Below, piece after piece: positions 1 through 8,484 of a stretch of DNA of 64,000 nucleotides. Origin of the DNA: Dyadobacter tibetensis Y620-1 (GTDB lineage: Bacteria > Bacteroidota > Bacteroidia > Cytophagales > Spirosomataceae); assembly GCF_000566685.1 (NCBI RefSeq), contig NZ_AZQN01000001.1, positions 682,001 through 746,000 of the forward strand, written 5' to 3'. A program made the position numbers and the translations under genes. The notes under the pieces are model-generated. The model searched no databases and had not been told where the DNA came from. It saw nothing but the letters and a program-made list of their open reading frames with translations. The first letter of the stretch is position 1; each line of letters starts with the position of its first letter.

Positions 1-2
1 TT

Positions 3-2915
3 GTTCCGCTGATCAAGGATTTGATACCTATAAACGAAAATACTATTGAGCAGTTAGAACTTCAATTATGGCAGAATGTAGCTAGAACCAATAATTTACC
101 TTCCATCTTGCCGGATATGGTCTTAGTGTTTGGAAGAAATAAATATTACGACCATTTATATCTGGAATTATATCAGGTAGAACGCAGTAAAAATGGCAAA
201 ATAAAGGCCCCCTTACGGTTGTTAGACCCACTCGATTTGCTCGGAAAGTGTCAGCAAGTAGATCTTATTAAATTCTTCTCATCCCTACTTCGCTTCCGGA
301 ATAGTTTCCGGGAAAGTACACCCGAAACGGACGTAGAAGCATTGGTAGAGGTTGTTAAAAATCCCCTGCAGCTGGAATGTTACTTTCATCAGCCAGAACG
401 ATCAGATAACGTAACTGTTTCGAGCCTTAAATACATACAGCTGAACCAGCCTCATGCGGATATGGAGCTCTTGGTTACACAGAAAAAGCAATTTTTCGAA
501 ATCCAGGGTCATCTATTGTTGGACGGAAAAAAATATAACCTGAGTACGGTTACGCCAAAGTTTGATTATTTCGTGCTAACGGCCGATAAAATGAACCTCA
601 TTCAGAACCCCGATTATATGAATGTCATTTTCTTGTTCAACCGGCAGGACGAAAAATTGATTCTCCATGCTTCTAAGTATGAACTCTTTAAGGAACGGAT
701 CTTGGTTAAAATTGAGGCGCAGATCAAAGTCATTTATAGCTACCTAAGAAGAGTCCCACTTTCCGATCTGTCTCCGGTCAACGAGGCTACCCGGCTTGAA
801 AGAATCATCTACCTATCAGAATCAGGACATTTTATACTGATTACCCCTGTCATGCGCTATGGGCCCACGGAAGTTCCAATATTTTCCACTAGACAAGTTC
901 ATGCTGTGGATCAACATGGAAATCCTTATATAGTACGACGGGATGAGGAAGAAGAGATACGCTTTGCCGCAGTAATAAAAAGGCAGCATCCCGATTTTAT
1001 AATGCAAGAACCCCGAGAATCATACTATCTGAATAAGAACACTTTTCTCGATGAAGATTGGTTTCTTAATGCCTTTGATGAATGGCGGGACCTGTCTATA
1101 AGAATCTACGGATTCAACCAACTTAGCAATAATATACGCAACCCCAATAAAGCGAAAATTTCGGTCATTGTAGCGAGTGGTATTAACTGGTTCCTACCGG
1201 AAATTCAGGTTTTTTTTGGTAAACAAAAAGTATCACTTAAGAATCTTCAAAAAGCTGCAAGGAATAAAAAAAGATATGTTTTACTTGAAGATGGAACGGA
1301 AGGCATTATGCCGGAAGAGTGGATACTACTTTTGGAGAAGTATTTTCGGGCTGGAGAACTGGAGGGCTCCGAATTCAGAATTCCTAAATACAACTTCCAG
1401 GTGGTTTCTGAACTTTTTGATAAGAGTCAACTCGATGAAACTGTTCAGTTAGAGCTGGAGAAGATCCAGGATAGAATGAACAATTTCCAGAGAATAAAGT
1501 ATCAAAAAACCCCTAAAGCCTTACGAACATCTCTCCGGAACTACCAAAAAGAAGGCTTGAACTGGCTAAGCTTTCTCGATGAATTTGGCTTTGGCGGTTG
1601 TTTGGCCGACGACATGGGTTTGGGGAAAACAGTGCAAATTATCGCTTTCATCCTATCATTAAAGGAAAAAAATGGGCGAAGATTGCATATGATCGTCGTA
1701 CCAACCTCATTGCTATTTAACTGGAGGGTCGAAATAGAGCGCTTTGCTCCAGATTTAAGGATAGAAATACATCACGGAAGTGCACGGCCAGTATTCAGTA
1801 AGGTGCAGGAAGAAACCGACATACTGCTGACTACCTACGGCACGATGGTGAGCGATATCAGATTGTTCCAAAAAATAGAATTCGACTATATCTTCCTAGA
1901 CGAATCGCAAGCGATAAAAAATCCCGATTCGCAGCGTTATAAAGCGGCAAGGACCCTCAAGTCCCGCAGCCGTATTGTGTTAACCGGGACCCCTTTTGAG
2001 AATAATACCATGGACATATACGGACAATTATCGTTTGCTTGCCCGGGATTATTGGGCAGTAAGATAGATTTTCGGAACCGCTATATTAACCCTATCGACC
2101 GGTTTCAAGTAGAAAATCCTACCCTTGCATTACAGAAACGTATTAAACCTTTTATCTTAAGGCGGACCAAAGTAGTTGTCGCACCTGAGCTTCCCGACAA
2201 AACCGAACAAATTTTATACTGCGAAATGGGAGTCGAGCAACAGAGACTGTATAGGGCCTATGAACAGGAATTTTACAATTATCTAAATTCGAAAGTGGAA
2301 GGTGATATACAACGTCATCGGTTACACATCCTTCAGGGTCTCACCAAGCTGAGACAAATTTGCAATGCCCCTTCATTATTAAATGATGAAGTATATTACG
2401 GCGGTGAGTCTGCCAAAATATCCATTTTGATGGAGCAACTTAAGGAGAAACATTCGGGTCATAAAGTTTTGGTTTTCTCCCAGTTTGTGGGAATGCTGGA
2501 TCTCATTAGGAAGGAACTTGACAGGGAAGAAATTCCCCATAGTTACCTCACCGGTAAGTCTACTAATCGCGAACAAATTGTTACTAATTTCCAAAATAAC
2601 CCCAGTCTCAAAGTTTTCCTTATTAGTTTAAAAGCCGGAGGCACCGGGCTGAATCTTACAGAAGCAGAATACGTTTATCTGATAGATCCATGGTGGAACC
2701 CCGCAGTAGAAAATCAGGCAATTGATCGTAGTCACCGGATCGGTCAGAAAAGAAAGGTAATGGCCATACGGCTAATTTCTCCGGATACTATAGAAGAGAA
2801 AATGATGAAATTGCAGCAGACCAAATTAGACAGGGCCAACGAGCTGATAGGTACCGATCGGCATATCCTTAAAAATCTCAGCAAACAGGATTTGCTAAAT
2901 CTTTTAACACCCTAA
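3..2915 (+). CDS. SNF2-family DEAD/DEAH-box helicase (5' end outside window)
   Basis: ATP-dependent DNA translocase/helicase of the Swi2/Snf2 (RapA-like) superfamily, cytoplasmic. Numbering from a TTG at 21, the Walker A motif DDMGLGKT lies at residues 530-537 and the DEAH-box variant DESQ at 627-630. These are followed by LTGTPFEN (motif III), and in the second RecA lobe by GGTGLNL and a QAIDRSHRIGQ-type motif VI, which is the SNF2 hallmark. The roughly 500 residues before the motor are not recognisable in detail. The frame stays open upstream of the TTG to the left edge with no ATG, so the true start is probably outside the window. The family role is chromatin or transcription-complex remodelling; the specific role is unknown. 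The SNF2 assignment is near certain. Confidence 0.93.
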   Translation, partial: VPLIKDLIPINENTIEQLELQLWQNVARTNNLPSILPDMVLVFGRNKYYDHLYLELYQVERSKNGKIKAPLRLLDPLDLLGKCQQVDLIKFFSSLLRFRNSFRESTPETDVEALVEVVKNPLQLECYFHQPERSDNVTVSSLKYIQLNQPHADMELLVTQKKQFFEIQGHLLLDGKKYNLSTVTPKFDYFVLTADKMNLIQNPDYMNVIFLFNRQDEKLILHASKYELFKERILVKIEAQIKVIYSYLRRVPLSDLSPVNEATRLERIIYLSESGHFILITPVMRYGPTEVPIFSTRQVHAVDQHGNPYIVRRDEEEEIRFAAVIKRQHPDFIMQEPRESYYLNKNTFLDEDWFLNAFDEWRDLSIRIYGFNQLSNNIRNPNKAKISVIVASGINWFLPEIQVFFGKQKVSLKNLQKAARNKKRYVLLEDGTEGIMPEEWILLLEKYFRAGELEGSEFRIPKYNFQVVSELFDKSQLDETVQLELEKIQDRMNNFQRIKYQKTPKALRTSLRNYQKEGLNWLSFLDEFGFGGCLADDMGLGKTVQIIAFILSLKEKNGRRLHMIVVPTSLLFNWRVEIERFAPDLRIEIHHGSARPVFSKVQEETDILLTTYGTMVSDIRLFQKIEFDYIFLDESQAIKNPDSQRYKAARTLKSRSRIVLTGTPFENNTMDIYGQLSFACPGLLGSKIDFRNRYINPIDRFQVENPTLALQKRIKPFILRRTKVVVAPELPDKTEQILYCEMGVEQQRLYRAYEQEFYNYLNSKVEGDIQRHRLHILQGLTKLRQICNAPSLLNDEVYYGGESAKISILMEQLKEKHSGHKVLVFSQFVGMLDLIRKELDREEIPHSYLTGKSTNREQIVTNFQNNPSLKVFLISLKAGGTGLNLTEAEYVYLIDPWWNPAVENQAIDRSHRIGQKRKVMAIRLISPDTIEEKMMKLQQTKLDRANELIGTDRHILKNLSKQDLLNLLTP

Positions 2916-3074
2916 CTGGCCAATCTCCCTCATTTGAAAGAATTTGATTATATTAGGAACTTATAAAATCCTATTCGAAAGCTATATTGGACCCTATAGA
3001 TTTATCCATTTCAAAATTTAGGCATATTAGCTAATGGCTTAATTATTGCCATGTAGTGTTTAAAACATAAACCT

Positions 3075-3356
3075 ATGAAAGCAACTTGGAATGGCGAAGT
3101 AATCGCAGAAAGCAATAATACCGTAGTGGTCGAAAACAATCACTATTTCCCTATGGATTCCGTCAAGGAACTCCATCTGACACCATCAGAAACGCGAACC
3201 GTTTGTCCTTGGAAAGGTGAGGCCCATTATTACGATGTAGTCGTGAATGGAGAAATCAATTCAGATGCGGCATGGTTCTATCCCTTACCTTCCGAAAAGG
3301 CTATGAACATAAAAAATCATGTTGCATTTTGGAAAGGTGTCGAAATAAATTCTTAG
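3075..3356 (+). CDS. DUF427 domain protein
   Basis: A 93-residue cytoplasmic protein matching the DUF427 family along its whole length, with the typical core TVCPWKGEAHYYDV followed by the AAWFYPLPSEKA region. No biochemical function is established for the family. It is the first gene of the operon running to egtD and is separated from the next gene by one base, so co-transcription is very likely. The 159 bp upstream show a short ATGGC/GCCAT inverted repeat close to the start, but no clear Bacteroidota promoter that I can place. Confidence 0.85.
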   Translation: MKATWNGEVIAESNNTVVVENNHYFPMDSVKELHLTPSETRTVCPWKGEAHYYDVVVNGEINSDAAWFYPLPSEKAMNIKNHVAFWKGVEINS

Positions 3357-3357
3357 T

Positions 3358-4749
3358 ATGATGGAGCCTATCAGAACTTATGATGCTATTGTAATTGGTT
3401 CGGGACAGGCCGGAACACCTTTAAGTAAATTTCTGGCCATGGAAGGTCTTCGCACCCTTCTTATAGAGAAGAGATGGGTAGGCGGAACATGCGTAAACGA
3501 TGGTTGCTCTCCTACAAAAGCGATGGTTGCCTCGGCACGAACGGCTTGGCTGGCCCATCAAAGCGAGTCGATGGGTGTAAATACCGGGTCGGTCTCCGTA
3601 GATATTAAAACGATTATTGATCGGCAGCAAAAAATAGTGCATCAGATGCGTTCTGGTAGCGAAACAGGCCTAAAAGAGACGGATCATCTTAAGTTATTAT
3701 ATGGAGAGGCCAGGTTTACGGCAGCTAAAGTACTTTCCGTTTCCACTCCTGAGGGAGAAACGATTCAGGTATCTGCAGAAAAAATATTTATCAATACGGG
3801 TTTGAAGCCTGTTATTCCGGATATTCCGGGGTTAGATCAGGTACCCTATCTAACTAATACGAGTCTACTGACTTACCGGGAGTTGCCCGGAAAATTACTT
3901 ATTTTAGGCGCTGGATACATCGGTCTAGAATTTGCCCAAATGTATAGACGATTTGGAAGTCAGGTGGTTGTATTGGAAAGAAAGAGTAGAATTCTAGAGC
4001 GGGAAGATTCTGATATAGCTAAAGAATTGACTTCTATTCTACTGGAAGAGGGAATAGAAATCAAATGTAACAGTAGTTTAAAGTCGGTTCGTACTGAGGG
4101 GGAGGCCTATAAGGCTACGATCGTTCAGAATGGAGAAGATACTGAAATAGAGTTTACCCATCTGTTAATTGCGACCGGAAGAAAACCGGAACTTCACGCT
4201 TTACAGCTAAATGCAACTGGCGTGGAGGTGGATGACCAGGGATATGTTCAGGTCAATGACTATTTAGAAACCAATGTACAAGGTATTTTTGCATTAGGAG
4301 ATATCAAAGGCGGGCCTGCTTTTACCCATGTTTCTTATGATGATTATAGGATCGTAACAGATGCACTATTTAAAGATAAGTATAGAAGCTATAAGAATAG
4401 AATCCTCCCCTACTGCATGTTTACTGACCCGCAGCTAGGGAGAGTCGGAATTACGGAACAGGAAGCTAAACGGAGGAAATTGAATTACCGGCAAACCACT
4501 CTTCCTAACTCTTATGTGGCACGGTCCATTGAAACAGGTGACACCAGGGGTATGATGAAGGCAATTGTGGATGCCGACACGGATCTGATTCTGGGTGCGT
4601 CAATATTAGGCACCGAGGGTGGCGAGGTAGTAAGCGTTATTCAGATGGCAATGTTAGGAGGACTTACTTGGAGGCAGCTGTCGACAGCTATGCTAGCCCA
4701 TCCTACTTTCTCCGAATCATTAAACAATCTATTTTCTAAACTAGAATAA
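3358..4749 (+). CDS. FAD-dependent pyridine nucleotide-disulfide oxidoreductase (mercuric-reductase-like)
   Basis: Class I flavoprotein disulfide reductase of 463 residues. It has an N-terminal FAD-binding GSGQAG loop at 14-19 and a redox-active pair C45-VNDG-C50 inside GGTCVNDGCSPTK. A second Rossmann motif for NAD(P)H (ILGAGYIGLE) follows, then the FALGDI FAD motif and a C-terminal HPTFSE dyad. It lacks the extra C-terminal cysteine pair of true mercuric reductases, so mercury reduction is unlikely. One base separates it from the DUF427 gene and 7 bp from the ABC ATPase gene. Because the operon ends in ergothioneine synthesis genes, a low-molecular-weight disulfide substrate is a reasonable inference but unproven. 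Two adjacent ATG codons open the gene. Confidence 0.88.
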   Translation: MMEPIRTYDAIVIGSGQAGTPLSKFLAMEGLRTLLIEKRWVGGTCVNDGCSPTKAMVASARTAWLAHQSESMGVNTGSVSVDIKTIIDRQQKIVHQMRSGSETGLKETDHLKLLYGEARFTAAKVLSVSTPEGETIQVSAEKIFINTGLKPVIPDIPGLDQVPYLTNTSLLTYRELPGKLLILGAGYIGLEFAQMYRRFGSQVVVLERKSRILEREDSDIAKELTSILLEEGIEIKCNSSLKSVRTEGEAYKATIVQNGEDTEIEFTHLLIATGRKPELHALQLNATGVEVDDQGYVQVNDYLETNVQGIFALGDIKGGPAFTHVSYDDYRIVTDALFKDKYRSYKNRILPYCMFTDPQLGRVGITEQEAKRRKLNYRQTTLPNSYVARSIETGDTRGMMKAIVDADTDLILGASILGTEGGEVVSVIQMAMLGGLTWRQLSTAMLAHPTFSESLNNLFSKLE

Positions 4750-4756
4750 AACGATA

Positions 4757-5722
4757 ATGATTCAGGTCAATCGCGTATCTAAACATTATGGTAGTATTAA
4801 GGCGGTCAACCGGATATCATTTGAGGCAAAACTAGGGAGTACTACGGTACTTGTCGGCACGAGTGGTTCAGGGAAAACAACCACATTAAAAACGATAAAT
4901 CGCTTAATTGAGCCTTCTGAAGGGCAAATTCTTATAGATGGGAAGGACATCTCATTACAGAAGCCTCAACTGTTAAGAAGGCAGATTGGATACGTGAGTC
5001 AAAACAACGGATTGTTTCCCCATTATACCGTGCGGCAAAACGTGGCTATTGTGCCTTCCTTAATAGGATGGAGTGCGGAAAAGACCTTGCAACGTTCAGA
5101 GGAAATTCTGGAACAACTGCTCATTCCTATGGCGCAGTTCGGACATAAATTCCCAAAGGAGTTAAGTGGAGGTCAATATCAGCGTGTGGCCCTGGCCCGT
5201 GCCCTTGTTACTCGGCCCCCAGTCTTACTGATGGACGAACCTTTCGGCGCTCTCGATCCGGTGACAAGGCAGCAGATAAGGCAAGAATTAAAATCATTAC
5301 CCGGGCACCCTGAGCGAAGTATCGTACTCGTGACGCACGATTTGGCCGAAGCAATAGAACTGGGCGATCAGATCGTGGTTATGGACCGGGGAAAATGTTT
5401 ACAGCAAGGGCCAGCATCGGATCTGCTCTTCAAACCAAGGGATTCATTTATCAAGTCATTTTTCGATACGCAGCGCTTCCAACTGGAGCTCTCGGCAGTC
5501 ACACTGGAGCAAGCAATCCATTACCTCCACAGCAACCAGCATAGTACGTCAACCAAAATAGAGACGAGAAACTTAACCCTCTGGGAAACAATCACTTTAA
5601 TGGAGAAAGAAAATCTAACGTCGTTATATTACCAATCCAGTTCGGGCCAAATCTTCCAGCTTACCATTCCCATTCTCCTATCCTGTATTTCTCAAATAAA
5701 AGCTAAATATGGAATCACCTGA
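4757..5722 (+). CDS. ABC transporter ATP-binding protein, OpuCA/ProV/EgtV type
   Basis: ATPase of a quaternary-amine/osmoprotectant-class importer. Walker A is GTSGSGKTT at residues 34-42, the signature is LSGGQYQR, and Walker B is LLMDEPFGALD followed by the switch histidine in VTHD. About 80 residues follow the nucleotide-binding domain, where homologues carry CBS domains; here that tail is not clearly a CBS pair. The gene overlaps the permease-binding protein gene by 14 bp, so the two form one transporter. The glycine betaine/choline family and the EgtUV ergothioneine importers share this architecture. The neighbouring egtB and egtD favour the latter, as inference. Confidence 0.9.
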   Translation: MIQVNRVSKHYGSIKAVNRISFEAKLGSTTVLVGTSGSGKTTTLKTINRLIEPSEGQILIDGKDISLQKPQLLRRQIGYVSQNNGLFPHYTVRQNVAIVPSLIGWSAEKTLQRSEEILEQLLIPMAQFGHKFPKELSGGQYQRVALARALVTRPPVLLMDEPFGALDPVTRQQIRQELKSLPGHPERSIVLVTHDLAEAIELGDQIVVMDRGKCLQQGPASDLLFKPRDSFIKSFFDTQRFQLELSAVTLEQAIHYLHSNQHSTSTKIETRNLTLWETITLMEKENLTSLYYQSSSGQIFQLTIPILLSCISQIKAKYGIT

Positions 5723-7280
5723 ATCACTATGGGATTTTATAGGACAACAATACGGCAAGATTTGGGAACAAACGTTAACCCACTTGGGCCTGACGAGTAT
5801 GTCGTTGATGCTAGCCATTTTGCTCGGGGTGCCATTAGGAATAAGTATTGTGAAAAGAACATCCTTAGCCAAACTGGTTTTGGGTGCCGCAGGATTATTG
5901 CAAACCATTCCGAGTATCGCACTATTAGGGATGATGATCCCTTTGCTCGGGATAGGTCCTATGCCCGCCGTTATTGCCCTCTTTCTGTACGCCCTTCTAC
6001 CTATTATTCGTAACACCTATACGGGGATTAGTGGAATCGACTCTGCCGTTACGGAAGCGGCTGAGGCCATGGGCCTGACCAGCTGGCAAATACTTTGGAA
6101 GGTACACCTTCCTCTTGCCATGCCTGTGCTACTAGCTGGTGTTCGAACGGCGGCCGTCATCAATATAGGTGTAGCAACTTTGGCTGCATACATTGCGGCG
6201 GGAGGCTTAGGCGAATTTATTTTCGGAGGTATTGCCCTTAATAATAGCAATATGATACTTGCAGGTGCCATACCAGCTGCCTTGCTAGCCATCATTCTGG
6301 ACACCTTGCTCGGACTACTCCAGAAATATCAAACTGCACGCCTTGGACCCTTATTAATTTCCATCGCTCTATTATTACTTCCCATAACCCTCTGGTACGG
6401 CAGGCAACAGATTACAATGAGCAATCTTGCTGGTTTCACTCCTGAGTTTATGGGAAGACAAGATGGATACCTGGGTTTGAAATCCGTCTACGATTTCGAC
6501 ATGTCTACCGTGGTTATTAGCGATGCGGTCATGTATAAGGCTATCTATCAAGAGAAATTGGATTTGATTAGTGGATACAGTACTGATGGTCGGTTGAAGG
6601 CATTCGACCTGGTAAGCCTGATCGACGACAAAGGCGTTTTTCCTCCTTACGAAGCTGCTATGGTGGTACGAGAAGATGTACTCCTTAGATATCCTGATCT
6701 GCAGGCCGTATTGGAAAGACTCTCTGGACAAATTAATGATTCTATCATGACTGAATTGAACTACCGAGTCGATTACCTGAAGCAACGACCAGGGAAGGTA
6801 GCGAAAGAATTCCTGCAAAAAAGAAGTTTATATAGAGATTCAGACGACTCGTCCGGCCCCACGTTACGAATAGGCTCCAAAATTTTTGGTGAACAATATA
6901 TTCTTATCAACATGTATAAAATGCTAATTGAAGGATATACCAATTATCAGGTGGAGACACGGACGGGGCTTGGAGGAACCAAAATATGTTTTGACGCTTT
7001 AATACATAATGAAATTGATATGTATCCGGAGTACACCGGCACGGGACTTTTAGTGTTATTACAACCAAGCGCTAAGCAGCTCGAATCGTTGGATACCGCT
7101 ACGGAACAAATGTATAATTATGTACAGGAACAATTCCAGTCCCAATATAAGTTAAAGTGGCTTAAACCCATTGGTTTTAATAATTCTTATGCACTAATGA
7201 TGCGACGTAAACAGGCATCAGACCTTAAAATTAACAAGATTTCGGACCTTAAATACTCACTTTATGGAAATAAGCAGTAG
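5709..7280 (+). CDS. ABC permease fused to a circularly permuted OpuAC/ProX-type binding protein
   Basis: Inner-membrane permease (about residues 1-212, several helices, EAA loop at EAAEAMGLTSWQILWKVHLP), one more membrane segment (about 214-232), then a periplasmic substrate-binding domain. In standard OpuCC/EgtU-type binding domains the lobe opening with IGSKxFTEQ comes first and the lobe opening with EFxxRxDGYxGL second. Here the EFMGRQDGY lobe (about 240-378) comes first and the IGSKIFGEQ lobe (388 to the end) second. The protein ends just after the ISDL motif at which the standard order crosses to the other lobe. Both lobes look complete, so this is a permutation and not a truncation. 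The stop lies inside egtB (17 bp overlap), implying translational coupling. Ergothioneine or a related betaine is the likely cargo, inferred from context. Confidence 0.88.
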   Translation: MESPESLWDFIGQQYGKIWEQTLTHLGLTSMSLMLAILLGVPLGISIVKRTSLAKLVLGAAGLLQTIPSIALLGMMIPLLGIGPMPAVIALFLYALLPIIRNTYTGISGIDSAVTEAAEAMGLTSWQILWKVHLPLAMPVLLAGVRTAAVINIGVATLAAYIAAGGLGEFIFGGIALNNSNMILAGAIPAALLAIILDTLLGLLQKYQTARLGPLLISIALLLLPITLWYGRQQITMSNLAGFTPEFMGRQDGYLGLKSVYDFDMSTVVISDAVMYKAIYQEKLDLISGYSTDGRLKAFDLVSLIDDKGVFPPYEAAMVVREDVLLRYPDLQAVLERLSGQINDSIMTELNYRVDYLKQRPGKVAKEFLQKRSLYRDSDDSSGPTLRIGSKIFGEQYILINMYKMLIEGYTNYQVETRTGLGGTKICFDALIHNEIDMYPEYTGTGLLVLLQPSAKQLESLDTATEQMYNYVQEQFQSQYKLKWLKPIGFNNSYALMMRRKQASDLKINKISDLKYSLYGNKQ

Positions 7281-8448
7281 CATTCCCTTCTCTAAGTCGG
7301 CAGAACTCTTACCTCGGTATGAAAAAATACGAAAACAATCAGAAGAAATCTGCGCTCCTCTGCAAGTTGAGGATTATGTTCCCCAACCAGTACCTTTTAT
7401 TAGTCCAGCCAAATGGCATTTGGCACATACAACCTGGTTTTTTGAGACCTTTATTTTAAGTCAATTCTTGCCAGGCTATGTGATATATGAGGACGATTTT
7501 AGTTTCCTATTTAACAGTTATTATAATAATGTAGGGAACCGGCTATTCCGAGCGCACCGAGGAAATATAACCCGTCCGGGAATAGCCGAAGTTTATGCAT
7601 ACCGTAATTATGTAGACAACCATATGCGTGAGCTGCTACTCACGATGAGTTCGGATAAAGTTGAAGAGCTGCTGCTCCTCGGGCTAAACCATGAGCAACA
7701 GCACCAGGAATTAATGCTTACCGACCTTAAATATATTTTAGGGCACAACCCCACTTTTCCAGTCTACGACAAAACTCTTTCCATGCATCCTAATGAAGGT
7801 ACTTTACAAAAGTTCCTCTCCATTCCAGAGGGTGTATATGAAATTGGTCATGCGGGAAATGGTTTTTGTTTTGACAATGAACTGGGCCGTCATAAAACCT
7901 ATATTCACGACTTCGAAATAGCCGACCGGCTGGTGACTAATGGGGAGTATTTAGAATTTATGAAGGCCGGAGGATACTCTGACTTTAATTGCTGGCTTGA
8001 CGAAGGATGGACATGGGTAGAAAGTGAAAAGGTGAATTCGCCTATGTACTGGCATGAAATTGACGGCATTTGGTATCATTATACGCTATCTGGACTTCAG
8101 ATGGTGGATCCGGCAGCAATACTGACTCATGTAAATTTTTATGAAGCCTCGGCATATGCACAGTGGAAAGGTCTCAGGCTCCCGACCGAATTCGAGTGGG
8201 AGGTTGCCTCAGAGAAGCTTAACTGGGGACAGAGGTGGGAATGGACGAACAGTGCTTACCTCCCCTATCCTAAGTTTCAAAAGGCCGATGGAGCCGTTGG
8301 TGAATACAATGGCAAATTTATGGTTAATCAGATGGTCCTCAGAGGTGCCTCTGTAGCGACGTCAGAAGGACACAGCCGGCCTACCTATCGCAACTTTTTT
8401 CATCCGCAGTATCGGTGGCAATATACTGGTATACGTTTGGCCCGCTAA
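7264..8448 (+). CDS. egtB: EgtB-type hercynine sulfoxide synthase (ergothioneine biosynthesis)
   Basis: Non-haem iron enzyme that joins hercynine to a thiol donor with O2 to form the sulfoxide precursor of ergothioneine. The N-terminal DinB-like domain carries WHLAH (H52, H55) and the iron motif HEQQHQE (H143, H147, E149). The C-terminal formylglycine-generating-enzyme/sulfatase-modifying domain spans about 185-394 and ends in the typical RPTYRNFF and GIRLAR stretches. Length is close to normal (394 residues). The start overlaps the transporter gene by 17 bp. No egtA, egtC or egtE lies nearby, which suggests a route using cysteine directly, as in the EgtB/EgtD minimal pathways, but substrate choice cannot be read from the sequence. 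Sulfoxide lyase must come from elsewhere. Confidence 0.92.
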   Translation: MEISSSIPFSKSAELLPRYEKIRKQSEEICAPLQVEDYVPQPVPFISPAKWHLAHTTWFFETFILSQFLPGYVIYEDDFSFLFNSYYNNVGNRLFRAHRGNITRPGIAEVYAYRNYVDNHMRELLLTMSSDKVEELLLLGLNHEQQHQELMLTDLKYILGHNPTFPVYDKTLSMHPNEGTLQKFLSIPEGVYEIGHAGNGFCFDNELGRHKTYIHDFEIADRLVTNGEYLEFMKAGGYSDFNCWLDEGWTWVESEKVNSPMYWHEIDGIWYHYTLSGLQMVDPAAILTHVNFYEASAYAQWKGLRLPTEFEWEVASEKLNWGQRWEWTNSAYLPYPKFQKADGAVGEYNGKFMVNQMVLRGASVATSEGHSRPTYRNFFHPQYRWQYTGIRLAR

Positions 8449-8484
8449 AAACAATATTTAACTTATTCAACAAAATATTTATTC

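Noticed and set aside
3358..4749. Annotation as mercuric reductase (merA)
   Set aside because: The C-terminal cysteine pair required for Hg(II) binding is missing and no mer genes are nearby.
5709..7280. Possible frameshift or truncation of the permease-binding protein because it ends soon after an ISDL motif
   Set aside because: Both lobes of the binding domain are present, in swapped order; the end is the natural end of a permuted domain, and the stop overlaps egtB as in an intact operon.
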